Shown piece by piece: positions 9,199 through 17,583 of a stretch of DNA of 59,398 nucleotides. The DNA lies in NCBI GenBank assembly GCA_031290095.1, contig JAITOF010000087.1, positions 1 through 59,398 on the forward strand. The letters run 5' to 3'. A program made the translations under genes and the position numbers. Origin of the DNA: Candidatus Methanoplasma porotermitis. GTDB taxonomy: Archaea > Thermoplasmatota > Thermoplasmata > Methanomassiliicoccales > Methanomethylophilaceae. The first letter of the stretch is position 1; every line of letters begins with the position of its first letter. The notes beneath the pieces were generated by a model. The model did not search any database. It was not told the origin of the DNA and saw only the letters and a list, made by a program, of their open reading frames with translations.

Positions 9199-9936
9199 TC
9201 AGTCACTCTCTATCCTGGGCGCCAGGAAGTAAAACGCGCTCGCCTCGCCGCCGGCCAGCTTGAACTTTATGCAGACAGGGTAGTCGCTGTCCAGCTCTAT
9301 CTTCACCAATGTCCCGGCAGGTATGGCCTTTATCAGGTTGGAGAAATAGTCCAGAGGGAACATGCTGCACACGGGGCTGGGGACGTCCAAGCTCTCGAGG
9401 TCCTTCTTCAGCAACTTGAGGTTGGCGTCGTCCGTGTCCCCCGTGCATGACAGCTCGAAGCTCTCGCTGTCAGCTTTGAGGGCTATGTGATCGGATATGG
9501 CCTCTGCGGCGCGTATGCCTTTCTGAAGGTGGTCGACCAGCACGCCTATCTTCGCCGACAGCGAGAGCTGCGGGACCTTGGGGTCGTTCATGTTCGACGT
9601 CTCGATGAGGTTCATGGAGCGCGTGACGCTCCCGACCTTGAACACGAGCCTGCCTTTGGCCTCGTCCTGCTCTATCGAGATGATATCGCCCATGGTGGAC
9701 AGTTTCAGAACCGTCTTTACCTTGTCCAGGTCCAGCCCGATCTCCGTGTTGCTCGCCGAATACGACTCGAAGGCCTTGGGGCTCATGCTGAGCTCGATCA
9801 TGCCTACGTGCGCGGGGTCCACCGCTTTCAGCACGACTCCCTCGGGAGTGATGTTGAACTTAACTTCGTCTATGAGGGTCGAGATCACATTGACCAGCCC
9901 CTTAAGGGTCTCCGACTTTATCTCTGCTTTGAACAT
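9199..9936 (-). CDS. pcn: DNA polymerase sliding clamp (PCNA)
   Basis: A 245-residue archaeal PCNA, the homotrimeric ring that tethers DNA polymerase, ligase, FEN1 and other proteins to DNA. It begins MFKAEIKSETLKGL and carries the family blocks AVDPAHVGMIELSM (residues 38-51), GLDLDKVKTVLK and the C-terminal YFLAPRIE. The length is typical (about 245-250). It follows the TFS gene by 28 bases; PCNA/TFS adjacency recurs in euryarchaea. Confidence 0.96.
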   Translation of the reverse strand: MFKAEIKSETLKGLVNVISTLIDEVKFNITPEGVVLKAVDPAHVGMIELSMSPKAFESYSASNTEIGLDLDKVKTVLKLSTMGDIISIEQDEAKGRLVFKVGSVTRSMNLIETSNMNDPKVPQLSLSAKIGVLVDHLQKGIRAAEAISDHIALKADSESFELSCTGDTDDANLKLLKKDLESLDVPSPVCSMFPLDYFSNLIKAIPAGTLVKIELDSDYPVCIKFKLAGGEASAFYFLAPRIESD

Positions 9937-9964
9937 CGAAACACCAACATCTTACTACGAGGGA

Positions 9965-10261
9965 TCAGTATTCCCTCCAAGAGTAATTGCACTTGCAACA
10001 TCTATATATTCGCGTCTCGGGCTCGTCCGCGGCGCGGGTCTGTCTTATTACGAAGAACGCCTCGCTGTGGTTGCATTCGGGACATGCGATCCTCGTCTTC
10101 GGAAGCGTGGCCACGTTCTCAGTGATGACCGTCGTCTCCCTGTTCTCGGACTTGGTTACAATCGTCTGCTCTTTGCCCTTCTCTTTGGTCTGACCGCAGG
10201 ATTTGCAAACATATGATCCTCCGTCAGGAAACATCATTGAGCCGCATGACGAACAAAACAC
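9965..10261 (-). CDS. tfs: Transcription factor S (TFIIS/RPB9-like RNA cleavage factor)
   Basis: A 98-residue protein with two zinc ribbons. The N-terminal one is CSSCG...CKSCG and the C-terminal one is CPECNHSEAFF...CCKCNYSW. The C-terminal ribbon keeps the acidic hairpin (AADEPETR) that enters the polymerase secondary channel and stimulates transcript cleavage. The start is placed at GTG 10261 (MFCSSCG), preceded by GAGG, because the family begins at the first zinc ribbon. In-frame upstream residues to 10375 do not resemble the family. Confidence 0.9.
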   Translation of the reverse strand: MFCSSCGSMMFPDGGSYVCKSCGQTKEKGKEQTIVTKSENRETTVITENVATLPKTRIACPECNHSEAFFVIRQTRAADEPETRIYRCCKCNYSWREY

Positions 10262-10331
10262 TCTTCTCAGCCTCTTGAGTACCCCAACGGCTGAGCGTAT
10301 TAAAATCTTGTCTTTTGCACGCGTCCTACGC

Positions 10332-11033
10332 TCAAGGACGCCTTTCCAGAGGAGCTTTTCCGAGTATGTCCACAAACGGCCCTGGCCTGCCGTTCGGTTG
10401 GGCTGGCGTCTCGGACTGTGTGAGCGTGACCCCCTCCACAGTGTTGGTCACGGTACGGAACGCCGTTTGGTCTGCCCGCGTCCTTTCCAGGCCGCAGCTT
10501 CCTTGGGGCTGTCTGCCCGACCACGACACTGGACTCCGGTTGACTGCCATGTCCTGTATCGCCATCCGGTCGTCGAAACTCTCGAATCCCAGCCTTTTGT
10601 TCTTTGAATAGAGCTCCATGGACCTGGCCGCCGGACGTATAGACCCTTCCCAGGCCCCGGTGGCAAGCAGGTCTGCCGTCTCCTTCCTTGCCTGTCTGGA
10701 CAGTATCCCTCCTGCAAATCCGAAGACCGTCATCACGCCCAAGCTTGACAGGTCGAGGACGTCGTTGGAATAGAAGGCGTCCAGATAGCCATGCGAGAAC
10801 ACCGCTGAAAGCCCCCAGACGGCCGCGAGGACAACAAAGCCTCCGGCGAAGGCGCAGATGGTCCCTTTCACCATCGAGCCGGACTTCCGCCCACACACGT
10901 ACCCAGCGACTGCGGGCCCTATCACAGGCGTCCACCACATGAGCGCGGAGAGGACCACGCCGAAGAAGAACGCCGTGCGCGGATCGTACACGCTGTCCCC
11001 TCTGCCGAATATCTTCGCCGGATTCAAATGCAT
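10332..11033 (-). CDS. Small integral membrane protein, unknown function
   Basis: A 233-residue protein with three to four membrane segments in its first 120 residues (around 20-40, 48-70 and 98-112), followed by a polar cytoplasmic-looking tail of about 110 residues. MHLNPAKIFGRGDS marks the start at 11033; the upstream ATG at 11051 is possible. It lies between a larger membrane protein gene (58 bases upstream) and TFS (70 bases downstream), probably in the same transcription unit. Function not recognised. Confidence 0.65.
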   Translation of the reverse strand: MHLNPAKIFGRGDSVYDPRTAFFFGVVLSALMWWTPVIGPAVAGYVCGRKSGSMVKGTICAFAGGFVVLAAVWGLSAVFSHGYLDAFYSNDVLDLSSLGVMTVFGFAGGILSRQARKETADLLATGAWEGSIRPAARSMELYSKNKRLGFESFDDRMAIQDMAVNRSPVSWSGRQPQGSCGLERTRADQTAFRTVTNTVEGVTLTQSETPAQPNGRPGPFVDILGKAPLERRP

Positions 11034-11091
11034 TTCCCATCGCCTCGTCAAAATGTTTGTGGAAATGGTTTGATGAACTGGTTTCTGAAAC

Positions 11092-12432
11092 TCACTTCTT
11101 GGGCTTCTTCTTGGCGCGCTCGGCCTTCAAGCTGTCCTTGACTGCTTTGCTTATCTCTTCGCCCTGTTGCTTCCCGTCGGTGACGTCGCTGTCGAGGTAG
11201 CGGAATATGGTCCAGCCCTCGTCCCGGAGAATGCCGTCGGACGACGTGTCCCCTGTCTCGGATTCCACGTAGACTGCCACTTTCCCCCTGACGAACGCAA
11301 TGGGGATGTGATAGGGGCCGTAATCCCTCCTGCATCTCAGCTTCTTGTTCCAGGCCGCTCTTCTGACGAGCGCCTCGGGGGTGTCCTCCACGATCTCGAA
11401 GTCCGCGTATTCGTCGTCGGACCCCTCGTCCGTCACGGCATATTCGTCTTCCGGCTCGGCAGCAGGCGCCGATATCGGCTCTGGTTCCGGGGCAGGTTCT
11501 GGCTCGGCCGCCTTCACGGGCACGGCCACAGGTTCTGGTTCCGGGGCAGGTTCTGGCTCGGCCGCTTTCACGGGCTCGGCCACAGGTTCTGGCTCCGGGA
11601 CGGGGGATTCCTTCCTGACGACCGTCGACCTCGCCGCGTTTGCGTCTCTGGAGCTCATCACCTTGAGTTTTGCCTCCTCCTTCTTGGGCTCCGCCTTCTT
11701 CGCCTCTTCCTTTTTCGGCTCGACCTTCTTGGGCTCCGCCTTCTTCGCCTCCTCCTTCTTGGGCTCCGCCTTCTTCTGCTCGGCCTTGGCCTGGTAGGGC
11801 CTTGCGACCGGGCCGTTCTTTTTACCCGAGTCCGAGGGGCTCTTGGCCTTCTTCTTGACCGGTTCCTCCACCTCGACAGGCGCGAAGAACATCGCGGCGA
11901 CCACGATAACCCACAACGCGGCGAATGCCGCGAGTATCAGTCCCCCGATTGCGTTGTCGGTCGTGCCGAAGCGAACATATGCCGCTATGGCAAGGATTAT
12001 CAGAAGCATCACCGAGATCACAAGAAGGACCTTCTGGTCCACGACCCAGTTGTATGCCGCGTCCGACACTGCCGCCAAGAGAACCAAGGCGGTGAATATC
12101 CAGAGATAAGCTTCTTCGTCTCCTTTGAACACCACGAACGCGATCAGCGCGACTGCGGCAAGCGCGATCAGCGCGCCGCGCACATTGCCTATGAACGTCT
12201 TCGGCCCAGCCTTCAGAACTGCGGCCAGCACTCCAAAAACCACGCCGAGTATGCCTGCCGCTATGCTGCCGTATTTCAACAGGTCTTCCTGAAAAAGCCC
12301 CCCTATGGAACTTGTGCCTATGTCATACCCTTTGGTCGTGAACATTGTCGCAAACAGTGCCACGATGAAGACGAGAGCGGACAATATGCCCACAACCCCC
12401 GTCAGCTTCCCGTTCTCAAACGTGTTTCCCAT
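11092..12432 (-). CDS. Membrane protein with Lys/Glu/Pro low-complexity linkers
   Basis: A 446-residue protein. The N-terminal 190 residues form about five or six membrane helices. A highly charged linker follows, built of repeated KKAEPKKEEA units, then EPEPAPEPEPVAVPVKAA units, then an acidic stretch. The last 85 residues form a small folded-looking domain (from AAWNKKLRCRRDYG to the C-terminus) ending in a basic AKKKPKK tail. The start is placed at 12432 (MGNTFENGKLTG); an in-frame ATG at 12471 would add 13 residues. The repeat DNA (about 11500-11780) is prone to length change. No function recognised. Confidence 0.7.
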   Translation of the reverse strand: MGNTFENGKLTGVVGILSALVFIVALFATMFTTKGYDIGTSSIGGLFQEDLLKYGSIAAGILGVVFGVLAAVLKAGPKTFIGNVRGALIALAAVALIAFVVFKGDEEAYLWIFTALVLLAAVSDAAYNWVVDQKVLLVISVMLLIILAIAAYVRFGTTDNAIGGLILAAFAALWVIVVAAMFFAPVEVEEPVKKKAKSPSDSGKKNGPVARPYQAKAEQKKAEPKKEEAKKAEPKKVEPKKEEAKKAEPKKEEAKLKVMSSRDANAARSTVVRKESPVPEPEPVAEPVKAAEPEPAPEPEPVAVPVKAAEPEPAPEPEPISAPAAEPEDEYAVTDEGSDDEYADFEIVEDTPEALVRRAAWNKKLRCRRDYGPYHIPIAFVRGKVAVYVESETGDTSSDGILRDEGWTIFRYLDSDVTDGKQQGEEISKAVKDSLKAERAKKKPKK

Positions 12433-12515
12433 GACCACATAACCAGCGTACACATTTTTGTATCTTTGCATTGAAATGACTCTTTCTGGCGACGAACCCG
12501 CTTGTTTTCCTCTTC

Positions 12516-12666
12516 GACAGTGTTGTTTAGTTGTGACAGGTCGTGATCGGGCCCGGCCGCAGGGGGCCTTCGCCGAGACGGGCAGGGAGACGGACGCAAA
12601 CCTCTGACCAATCCGACTGCGGCAGGAGGGCGCTGGCGGGCATCTGGCGAACTAAACAACGCTGTC
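12516..12666. mobile_element. MITE-like 151-base element or stem-closed RNA
   Basis: Bounded by 17-base terminal inverted repeats: GACAGTGTTGTTTAGTT at 12516-12532 and its complement at 12650-12666, with one difference that is a G-U pair at the RNA level. The 117-base GC-rich interior has no ORF. Both flanks are CT-rich (CTCTTC / TTCTTC) but give no clear target duplication. It may be a miniature inverted-repeat element moved by a transposase elsewhere in the genome, or a structured RNA closed by a long stem. The rest of the 12433-12515 gap shows nothing. Confidence 0.5.
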
Positions 12667-12680
12667 TTCTTCTTCAAGAA

Positions 12681-12841
12681 ATTAAATATATGCGAAGGAA
12701 ATAACTGTCACAGACGTGCGCATGCATACCCTGCGCACACTCACCGATATATGACAGTCAAAGGACGCCTGTGAACGCCCTTTTCACACAACACTCCCGT
12801 TAGCCGGGAAAAAAATACGAGAAAGAAGGAGACATCGATTA
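12681..12841 (+). promoter_or_regulatory. TATA box and structured 5' leader of the beta-CASP nuclease gene
   Basis: ATTAAATATA at 12681-12690 is a good archaeal TATA box. Transcription should start near 12710-12715, leaving a leader of about 130 bases, whereas many genes here look leaderless. In the leader region, GTGCGCA (12716-12722) pairs with TGCGCAC (12732-12738), and ACTGTCA (12704-12710) pairs with TGACAGT (12752-12758), giving a nested stem. AAGGAGA precedes the ATG by about 10 bases. A leader able to fold ahead of an RNase gene suggests autoregulation; that is inference. Confidence 0.5.
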
Positions 12842-14077
12842 ATGAAGATGAAATTTAAATTCCTGGGCGGCGCTGACGTGGTCGGCCGCATGGGCATGAC
12901 CATAGAAGGCGACCGCAAGACCATGCTTGTAGAATATGGGATGAGCCCCTCCAAACCTCCGGAGTACCCGTTGGACGCTCCGCGCGTGGATCATCTCTTT
13001 CTGACCCACTGCCACCTTGACCATTGCGGCATGGTGCCTGCGGTCTGCGGCAGAGACGGATGCGAGCTGTTCACCACCCCCCTTTCCGCTGAGATCGCGG
13101 AGATGATGATGAACGACAGCCTGAAGATAGCAAAGGCCGAAGGATACAATGAGCCATACACCTCGGGAGATGTCAAGCGCACGATGGAGTGCGTCGCCCC
13201 CCTGACGTTCGGCGACACCATCGAGCTGGGGAAGCTTGAAGTGACCCTCCATTCCGCGGGGCATGTCCCCGGAGCGGCGATGTTCGAGTTCGCGGTCGAT
13301 TCCAGCACGGTCTACAGCGGCGACCTCCACACGGCCGACCAGAGGCTGGTGCGCGGCGGCAGGCCCGTCAAATGCAACAACCTCTTCATAGAGGGGACGT
13401 ATGCAGGGAGGAACCACCCCTCCAGAAAACAGTCAGCCAGCAAGTTCATATCTAAGATCGAGGAGGTCATCGACCGCGGCGGCAAGGTCATAATCCCGTG
13501 CTTTGCAGTCGGAAGGACGCAGGAGATCATGCTCGTGCTCAAGGACCAGGGCTACGACATGTGGGTAGACGGCATGGGAAGGTCCGTCACAAGGCTGTTC
13601 CTCGACTATCCCAAGTATCTGTCGGACGCCAAAGCGATGAGGTTCGCCAGGAGGACTTTCTCCGAGATAAGGGGGCATGACATGAGGTCTCGCGCCATCG
13701 AGGGCGAAATAATCGTCACGACCGGCGGGATGCTGGACGGAGGGCCTGTCCTCGGATACATCCGAGAGCTCAAAGACAACCCGAAAAACGCGATTCTGCT
13801 TGTGGGATACCAGGCCGAAGACACTAACGGCAGGCTCCTGTTGGAGCAGGGCTGCGTCGTGCTCGACGGCGAGACGGTCAAGGTCCAGTGCGAAGTCAAG
13901 AAATATGATTTCTCGGCTCACGCCGGCCATGACGAACTGGTTGAGTTTGTGAGGAAGTGCAACCCGGAGAATGTGATAATAATGCACTCGGAGGCCCGCG
14001 AGCTCCTGTTGCCGGACCTCCAGGACTACAACGTGATCCTCCCTGAGCTCGGCAAGGAGTTCGAACTGGACGTATGA
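12842..14077 (+). CDS. Metallo-beta-lactamase/beta-CASP ribonuclease (aCPSF-like)
   Basis: A 411-residue metallo-beta-lactamase fold nuclease of the CPSF73/RNase J superfamily, expected to process or degrade RNA with two zinc ions. The signature THCHLDHCG supplies H56, H58, D60 and H61. Later motifs are SAGHVPGA, VYSGDL, the beta-CASP part with IPCFAVGRTQEIM, and the C-terminal FSAHAGHDEL and MHSEA. It lacks the N-terminal KH domains of FttA/aCPSF1, so it resembles the shorter aCPSF2 branch. Its stop overlaps the nadC start (ATGA at 14074). Confidence 0.88.
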   Translation: MKMKFKFLGGADVVGRMGMTIEGDRKTMLVEYGMSPSKPPEYPLDAPRVDHLFLTHCHLDHCGMVPAVCGRDGCELFTTPLSAEIAEMMMNDSLKIAKAEGYNEPYTSGDVKRTMECVAPLTFGDTIELGKLEVTLHSAGHVPGAAMFEFAVDSSTVYSGDLHTADQRLVRGGRPVKCNNLFIEGTYAGRNHPSRKQSASKFISKIEEVIDRGGKVIIPCFAVGRTQEIMLVLKDQGYDMWVDGMGRSVTRLFLDYPKYLSDAKAMRFARRTFSEIRGHDMRSRAIEGEIIVTTGGMLDGGPVLGYIRELKDNPKNAILLVGYQAEDTNGRLLLEQGCVVLDGETVKVQCEVKKYDFSAHAGHDELVEFVRKCNPENVIIMHSEARELLLPDLQDYNVILPELGKEFELDV

Positions 14078-14916
14078 CCTTGGACCTGCGGCCCTTCTTG
14101 GACGAGGACGTCGGCGCCGGCGACCTGACTGCAGACATCTTTGTATCAGACAGAGCGGGGTCTGCGTCGATCGTATGCGAGGAAGACGCGGTTGTCGCGG
14201 GAATAGAAGAGGCTTGCGGGATATTCGCCCTTTTGGGTGTCGCGGCAGAACCGCTTGCGTCCGACGGCGACCGCGTGGCCGCCGGAACGAAAGTAATGTC
14301 CGTCAGAGGCCCGCTCAAAGGGCTGATGACAGGCGAAAGGGTCGCCCTCAACTTCCTCATGAGGATGAGCGGCGTGGCGACTGCCACCGCGTCCGTCGTC
14401 GAACGCGTAAGGGCCAAAGACAAGAACATGCGGATAGCCGCCACTAGGAAGACCACGCCGGGGTTCAGGCATTTCGAGAAGAAAGCCGTCGTCTTGGGGG
14501 GAGGATGGGGCCACAGGAACGGGCTGTACGACATGGTCATGATCAAAGACAACCACATCGCCGCCGCCGGAGGCGTGTCAGAGGTGCTGGCAAACGTCGG
14601 GAAAGTGCCGAAGGACATAAAGGTGGAGATAGAAGTCGCCAATGTGAAGGACGGAGTCACTGCCGCCAAGCACAGAAGGGTGGACGTCATAATGGCGGAC
14701 CACATGCCTCCAAAGGATGTCGCCACCCTCAGAGGCCTCGCGAAGGCCCTGAACGGGAACGTCCTGATAGAGGCTTCGGGGAACATAACTCTGGAGAACG
14801 TCCTCGATTATGCCGGGTGCGCCGACGTCATCTCTCTGGGAGCATTGACGCACTCTGCACGCGCCGTCCATTTTTCCATGGACGTGGACGTGGCGGGATT
14901 CAACGGAAAGGCATGA
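14074..14916 (+). CDS. nadC: Nicotinate-nucleotide pyrophosphorylase (carboxylating)
   Basis: A 280-residue quinolinate phosphoribosyltransferase, which makes nicotinate mononucleotide from quinolinate and PRPP in de novo NAD synthesis. Markers are LDEDVGAGDLTAD at the N-terminus, ERVALNFLMRMSGVAT near residue 88, ATRKTTPGFRHFEKKAV near 123, and IEASGNI with ISLGALTHS at the C-terminus. The length is typical. Start and stop overlap with the upstream nuclease gene implies translational coupling. No nadA or nadB is present in the window. Confidence 0.95.
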   Translation: MTLDLRPFLDEDVGAGDLTADIFVSDRAGSASIVCEEDAVVAGIEEACGIFALLGVAAEPLASDGDRVAAGTKVMSVRGPLKGLMTGERVALNFLMRMSGVATATASVVERVRAKDKNMRIAATRKTTPGFRHFEKKAVVLGGGWGHRNGLYDMVMIKDNHIAAAGGVSEVLANVGKVPKDIKVEIEVANVKDGVTAAKHRRVDVIMADHMPPKDVATLRGLAKALNGNVLIEASGNITLENVLDYAGCADVISLGALTHSARAVHFSMDVDVAGFNGKA

Positions 14917-14989
14917 ACGCGCACGAGACAAGATCGACGCCCCGGCTCGTCGGACGGCCTTCTTTCACAGTTTAGGTTTTTGCAGAGGC

Positions 14990-15220
14990 ATGTTTATAAT
15001 CTTTGAGAAACACTGCGAAGCCGTGACCATCAACTTTGACGATTACGTCTGCGAGTTCTGCGGCGGGCCCTGCAAGAACATCGTTTTTGCCGCCTTCGTG
15101 TGCGATAAAGACGAATGCATAGAGAAAGCAAGGGTAGCCAGAGGCGGCCCCGGCGGCCATATGAAGAGGAAGGCCGAGGGGAAGCCCCTGTTCATAGACC
15201 TCGACGACGATCGGCCTTAA
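14990..15220 (+). CDS. Small zinc-finger-like protein, unknown function
   Basis: A 76-residue protein with a CEFC...C...CDKDEC arrangement (about residues 21-43) that could bind one zinc ion, followed by a basic Gly-rich stretch and an acidic C-terminus. The start may be the ATG at 14990 or the GTG at 15023 (VTINFDDY), which would give 65 residues. It converges on purH; the two stop codons overlap within TTAA at 15217-15220. Function not recognised. Confidence 0.55.
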   Translation: MFIIFEKHCEAVTINFDDYVCEFCGGPCKNIVFAAFVCDKDECIEKARVARGGPGGHMKRKAEGKPLFIDLDDDRP

Positions 15221-16767
15221 TGTCTGAACACGCGACAACCGGTGAACACCATGGCCATGCCATGCTCGTCCGCCGCGTCGATGACCTCTTGGTCCCTTAT
15301 GCTCCCGCCGGGCTGGATTATTGCTGTCACGCCCGCTTTCGCGGCCTCGTCGATCCCGTCCCTGAACGGGAAGAACGCGTCTGACGCCATCACCGACCCT
15401 TGAGTGGGCTCGTTGGCTTTCATGGTCGCGATTCTGGCGGAGTCCACGCGGCTCATCTGGCCCGCGCCTATGCCTACCGCTCTTTCTCCTTTGACGTAGA
15501 CGACTGCGTTGGAGGTCACGTGCTTGGCAAGCTTCCACGCGAACATCAGCGTCTTGGCCTCCTCCTCGGTAGGCGCGCGCCTGGTCACCACTTTGAGGTT
15601 GGCCGGGTCTATCGGGACGTCCTCGTCGGTCTGGACGAGAAGTCCGCCCTGGATCTTCTTCATCTTGTATTCGCGATGCCTCTGGGACGGGCATATCGGA
15701 GAGTTCGTCCTCAGCAGGCGGATGTTCTTCTTTTTTGAAAGCAGGTCTAACGCGCCGGGCTCGTAGTCCGGGCAGATGACGGCCTCGACGAAATACTCCG
15801 ATACCATCTCGGCAGTCTGCATGTCGCAGCTCCTGTTGAGGCATATGACGCAACCGAAGGCAGACAGGGGATCAACAGAGTAAGCCGTTTTGAACGCCTC
15901 GAATATCGTGTCAGCGGATGCCAGCCCACAAGGATTGGTATGCTTCATCACGACCGCGGTTGGCCTTTCGAAGTCCAGAGCGATGTCCAATGACTTGTCA
16001 AGGTCTAGGATGTTGTTGTAAGACAGCTCTTTCCCATGCAGCTGTTCTGACTTGGCCACGGTGGTGCCGGGAGTGAACGGCTCCCTGTAGAACGCCGCAG
16101 ACTGGTTTGGGTTCTCCCCGTATCTGAGGTCCATCGCCTTCTCAGAAGGGATGGGGAACGATCTTGGGAACCCGTCAGAGAACTCCTCGTGCATCCTGAG
16201 CGCGATCATCGAGTCGTAGTTGGCCGTGGCGATGAACGCCTCTGCCATAAGCCTCTGACGGAGCCGAAGGTCCGTCTCGCCGGTAGACTTCAGCTGTTCC
16301 AGGACTTCGGGGTATTGGTCGGGATGCGTCACCACCGTCACCGACTCGAAGTTCTTGGCCGCCGCCCGTATGAGGCTCGGGCCTCCGATGTCGATGTTCT
16401 CTACAATGTCTTCGAGAGTCGCCCCCTCCCTGAGGACGGCGTCTTTGAACGGATAGAGGTTCACGACCACAATGTCTATGGCGCCTATGCCCTTCTCCCC
16501 GATGGCCGCCATATGCTCCGGGACGTCCCTTCTGGCCAGGATCCCGGCGTGTATATTCGGATGGAGGGTCTTCACGCGCCCGCCCAGCATCTCAGGGAAC
16601 CCGGTGACCTCCGATGCCTCGATCGCAGGGATGCCGTTCTGCCTCAGAAGCCTGTACGTCCCGCCGGTGGAGATTATCTCGATGCCGAGCGACGCCAGCT
16701 CTTTGGAGAAATCGACTATGCCGCTCTTTTCAGAGACGCTTATCATCGCACGTTTTGCTTTTGCCAA
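15217..16767 (-). CDS. purH: Bifunctional AICAR transformylase/IMP cyclohydrolase
   Basis: A 516-residue full-length PurH. The N-terminal IMP cyclohydrolase domain (MGS-like fold) shows [15 protein letters not shown] and [16 protein letters not shown]. The C-terminal formyltransferase domain contains MKHTNPCG (catalytic Lys-His), [12 protein letters not shown] and [13 protein letters not shown]. It would carry out the last two steps of IMP synthesis using 10-formyl-tetrahydrofolate. The start is a TTG at 16767, chosen because GGGGAGGAGG lies seven bases upstream; in-frame sequence to 16815 is not family-like. The window also encodes PurP, which performs the same formylation with formate and ATP. 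Confidence 0.92.
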   Translation of the reverse strand: MAKAKRAMISVSEKSGIVDFSKELASLGIEIISTGGTYRLLRQNGIPAIEASEVTGFPEMLGGRVKTLHPNIHAGILARRDVPEHMAAIGEKGIGAIDIVVVNLYPFKDAVLREGATLEDIVENIDIGGPSLIRAAAKNFESVTVVTHPDQYPEVLEQLKSTGETDLRLRQRLMAEAFIATANYDSMIALRMHEEFSDGFPRSFPIPSEKAMDLRYGENPNQSAAFYREPFTPGTTVAKSEQLHGKELSYNNILDLDKSLDIALDFERPTAVVMKHTNPCGLASADTIFEAFKTAYSVDPLSAFGCVICLNRSCDMQTAEMVSEYFVEAVICPDYEPGALDLLSKKKNIRLLRTNSPICPSQRHREYKMKKIQGGLLVQTDEDVPIDPANLKVVTRRAPTEEEAKTLMFAWKLAKHVTSNAVVYVKGERAVGIGAGQMSRVDSARIATMKANEPTQGSVMASDAFFPFRDGIDEAAKAGVTAIIQPGGSIRDQEVIDAADEHGMAMVFTGCRVFRH

Positions 16768-16890
16768 GTGAATGCCTCCTCCCCGTTCAACGGCGACCCG
16801 TCCAGTACGTCCCATGTGATTGCTTTATGTTAGATAAAATGTGCGCAAGACGCGGGGATTCGGCTGTTTGAGTCTGCGCCCGCCGACGCG

Positions 16891-17396
16891 TCAGGTCCAT
16901 ATCCGGTCGACGATCCCGTACAGCTCCATGAGCCTCTTCTTCTGGACATCCGTCAGGCCAGATATTCCGAACCTTACAATATAATTTTTGGCGAACGCCC
17001 TAAATCCCTTGGAGTATGGCTTGCTGGTAGTTTTTATGAGATATCTGAACACGGCAGATTCTATTATCTTCTCTAAGATCATGAGTTCCTCTTCTAAGTC
17101 TGAAAACACTGCATAAAGTGTTTAGTGTTATGTATCCCAGCACGTCATCTTTCTTTATCATCCTCAGCCCCAGCTCGAAGAACGGCATGTATGGGTCTGT
17201 GTTGCTGGTCTTTGACATATCCCCGTTCGCCAAAGCGTTTTACGCCTGCGGACATGTTCTTCGATCTTACATACGGGGGATTGCTGGTTATGAAGTCAAA
17301 TCCCCCCCCCCCTCCGGATGCTATCGCCGTGTCTGCATCCAACCTGACCTCGACAGTTGTGTGAGACGTTTTCCTGCATGTGCCTCATTCGACAGT
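16891..17396 (-). pseudogene. Decayed adenine-specific DNA methylase (type II/IIG N6-MTase)
   Basis: Three pieces of one gene in different frames. The upstream piece reads DADTAIAS, a Gly run from the poly-G tract, then FDFITSNPPYVRSKN, with the catalytic NPPY motif of N6-adenine methylases. After a single-base frame slip near 17235 the next piece reads ANGDMSKTSNTDPYMPFF...LGYITLNT, still family-like. An abrupt junction near 17110-17130 then joins another frame, SDLEEELMILEKII...RLMELYGIV, which looks like the gene's C-terminal end, so the target-recognition region is deleted. A TGA just upstream (near 17394) removes the N-terminal SAM-binding part. It sits next to a KilA-N gene in an accessory patch. 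Confidence 0.75.
17302..17312 (-). repeat. 11-base poly-G tract (coding strand) in the methylase remnant
   Basis: Eleven C on the + strand, read as Gly codons just before the FDFITSNPPY catalytic motif on the - strand. In its present length it keeps the frame between DADTAIASG and the NPPY block. If the ancestral gene was intact, this tract could have switched the methylase on and off. Confidence 0.75.
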
Positions 17397-17514
17397 TGAG
17401 GTCGGAGTAGGGCAGATAAGCAAGAGCCACAACACCCAAAGCAATATAAAAGTAAATCAGCAAATGCCCCTCACCCCCAAGTTTTTAATCCTGCGTTGTC
17501 AACCTGGCCGCACG

Positions 17515-17583
17515 TTACTCGCCTGGCTTATCAAGAGCTTTTAACGCCTTAGCACCGTTCGCCGCCAATAACGCTATCATCTA
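17515..17583 (-). other. In-frame TAG and 22-codon extension of the KilA-N gene
   Basis: The KilA-N reading frame ends in TAG (17583-17581) and then continues open for 22 codons, MIALLAANGAKALKALDKPGE, to a TAA at 17517-17515. The junction reads LNSLARS-TAG-MIALLAANGAKAL. I recall KilA-N-type proteins ending with such a helical tail, with Gln or Lys at the TAG position. In a pyrrolysine-using archaeon UAG can be read as an amino acid, so the full product could be 295 residues. The alternative is a Gln-to-stop point mutation. The rest of 17397-17514 shows nothing. Confidence 0.6.
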
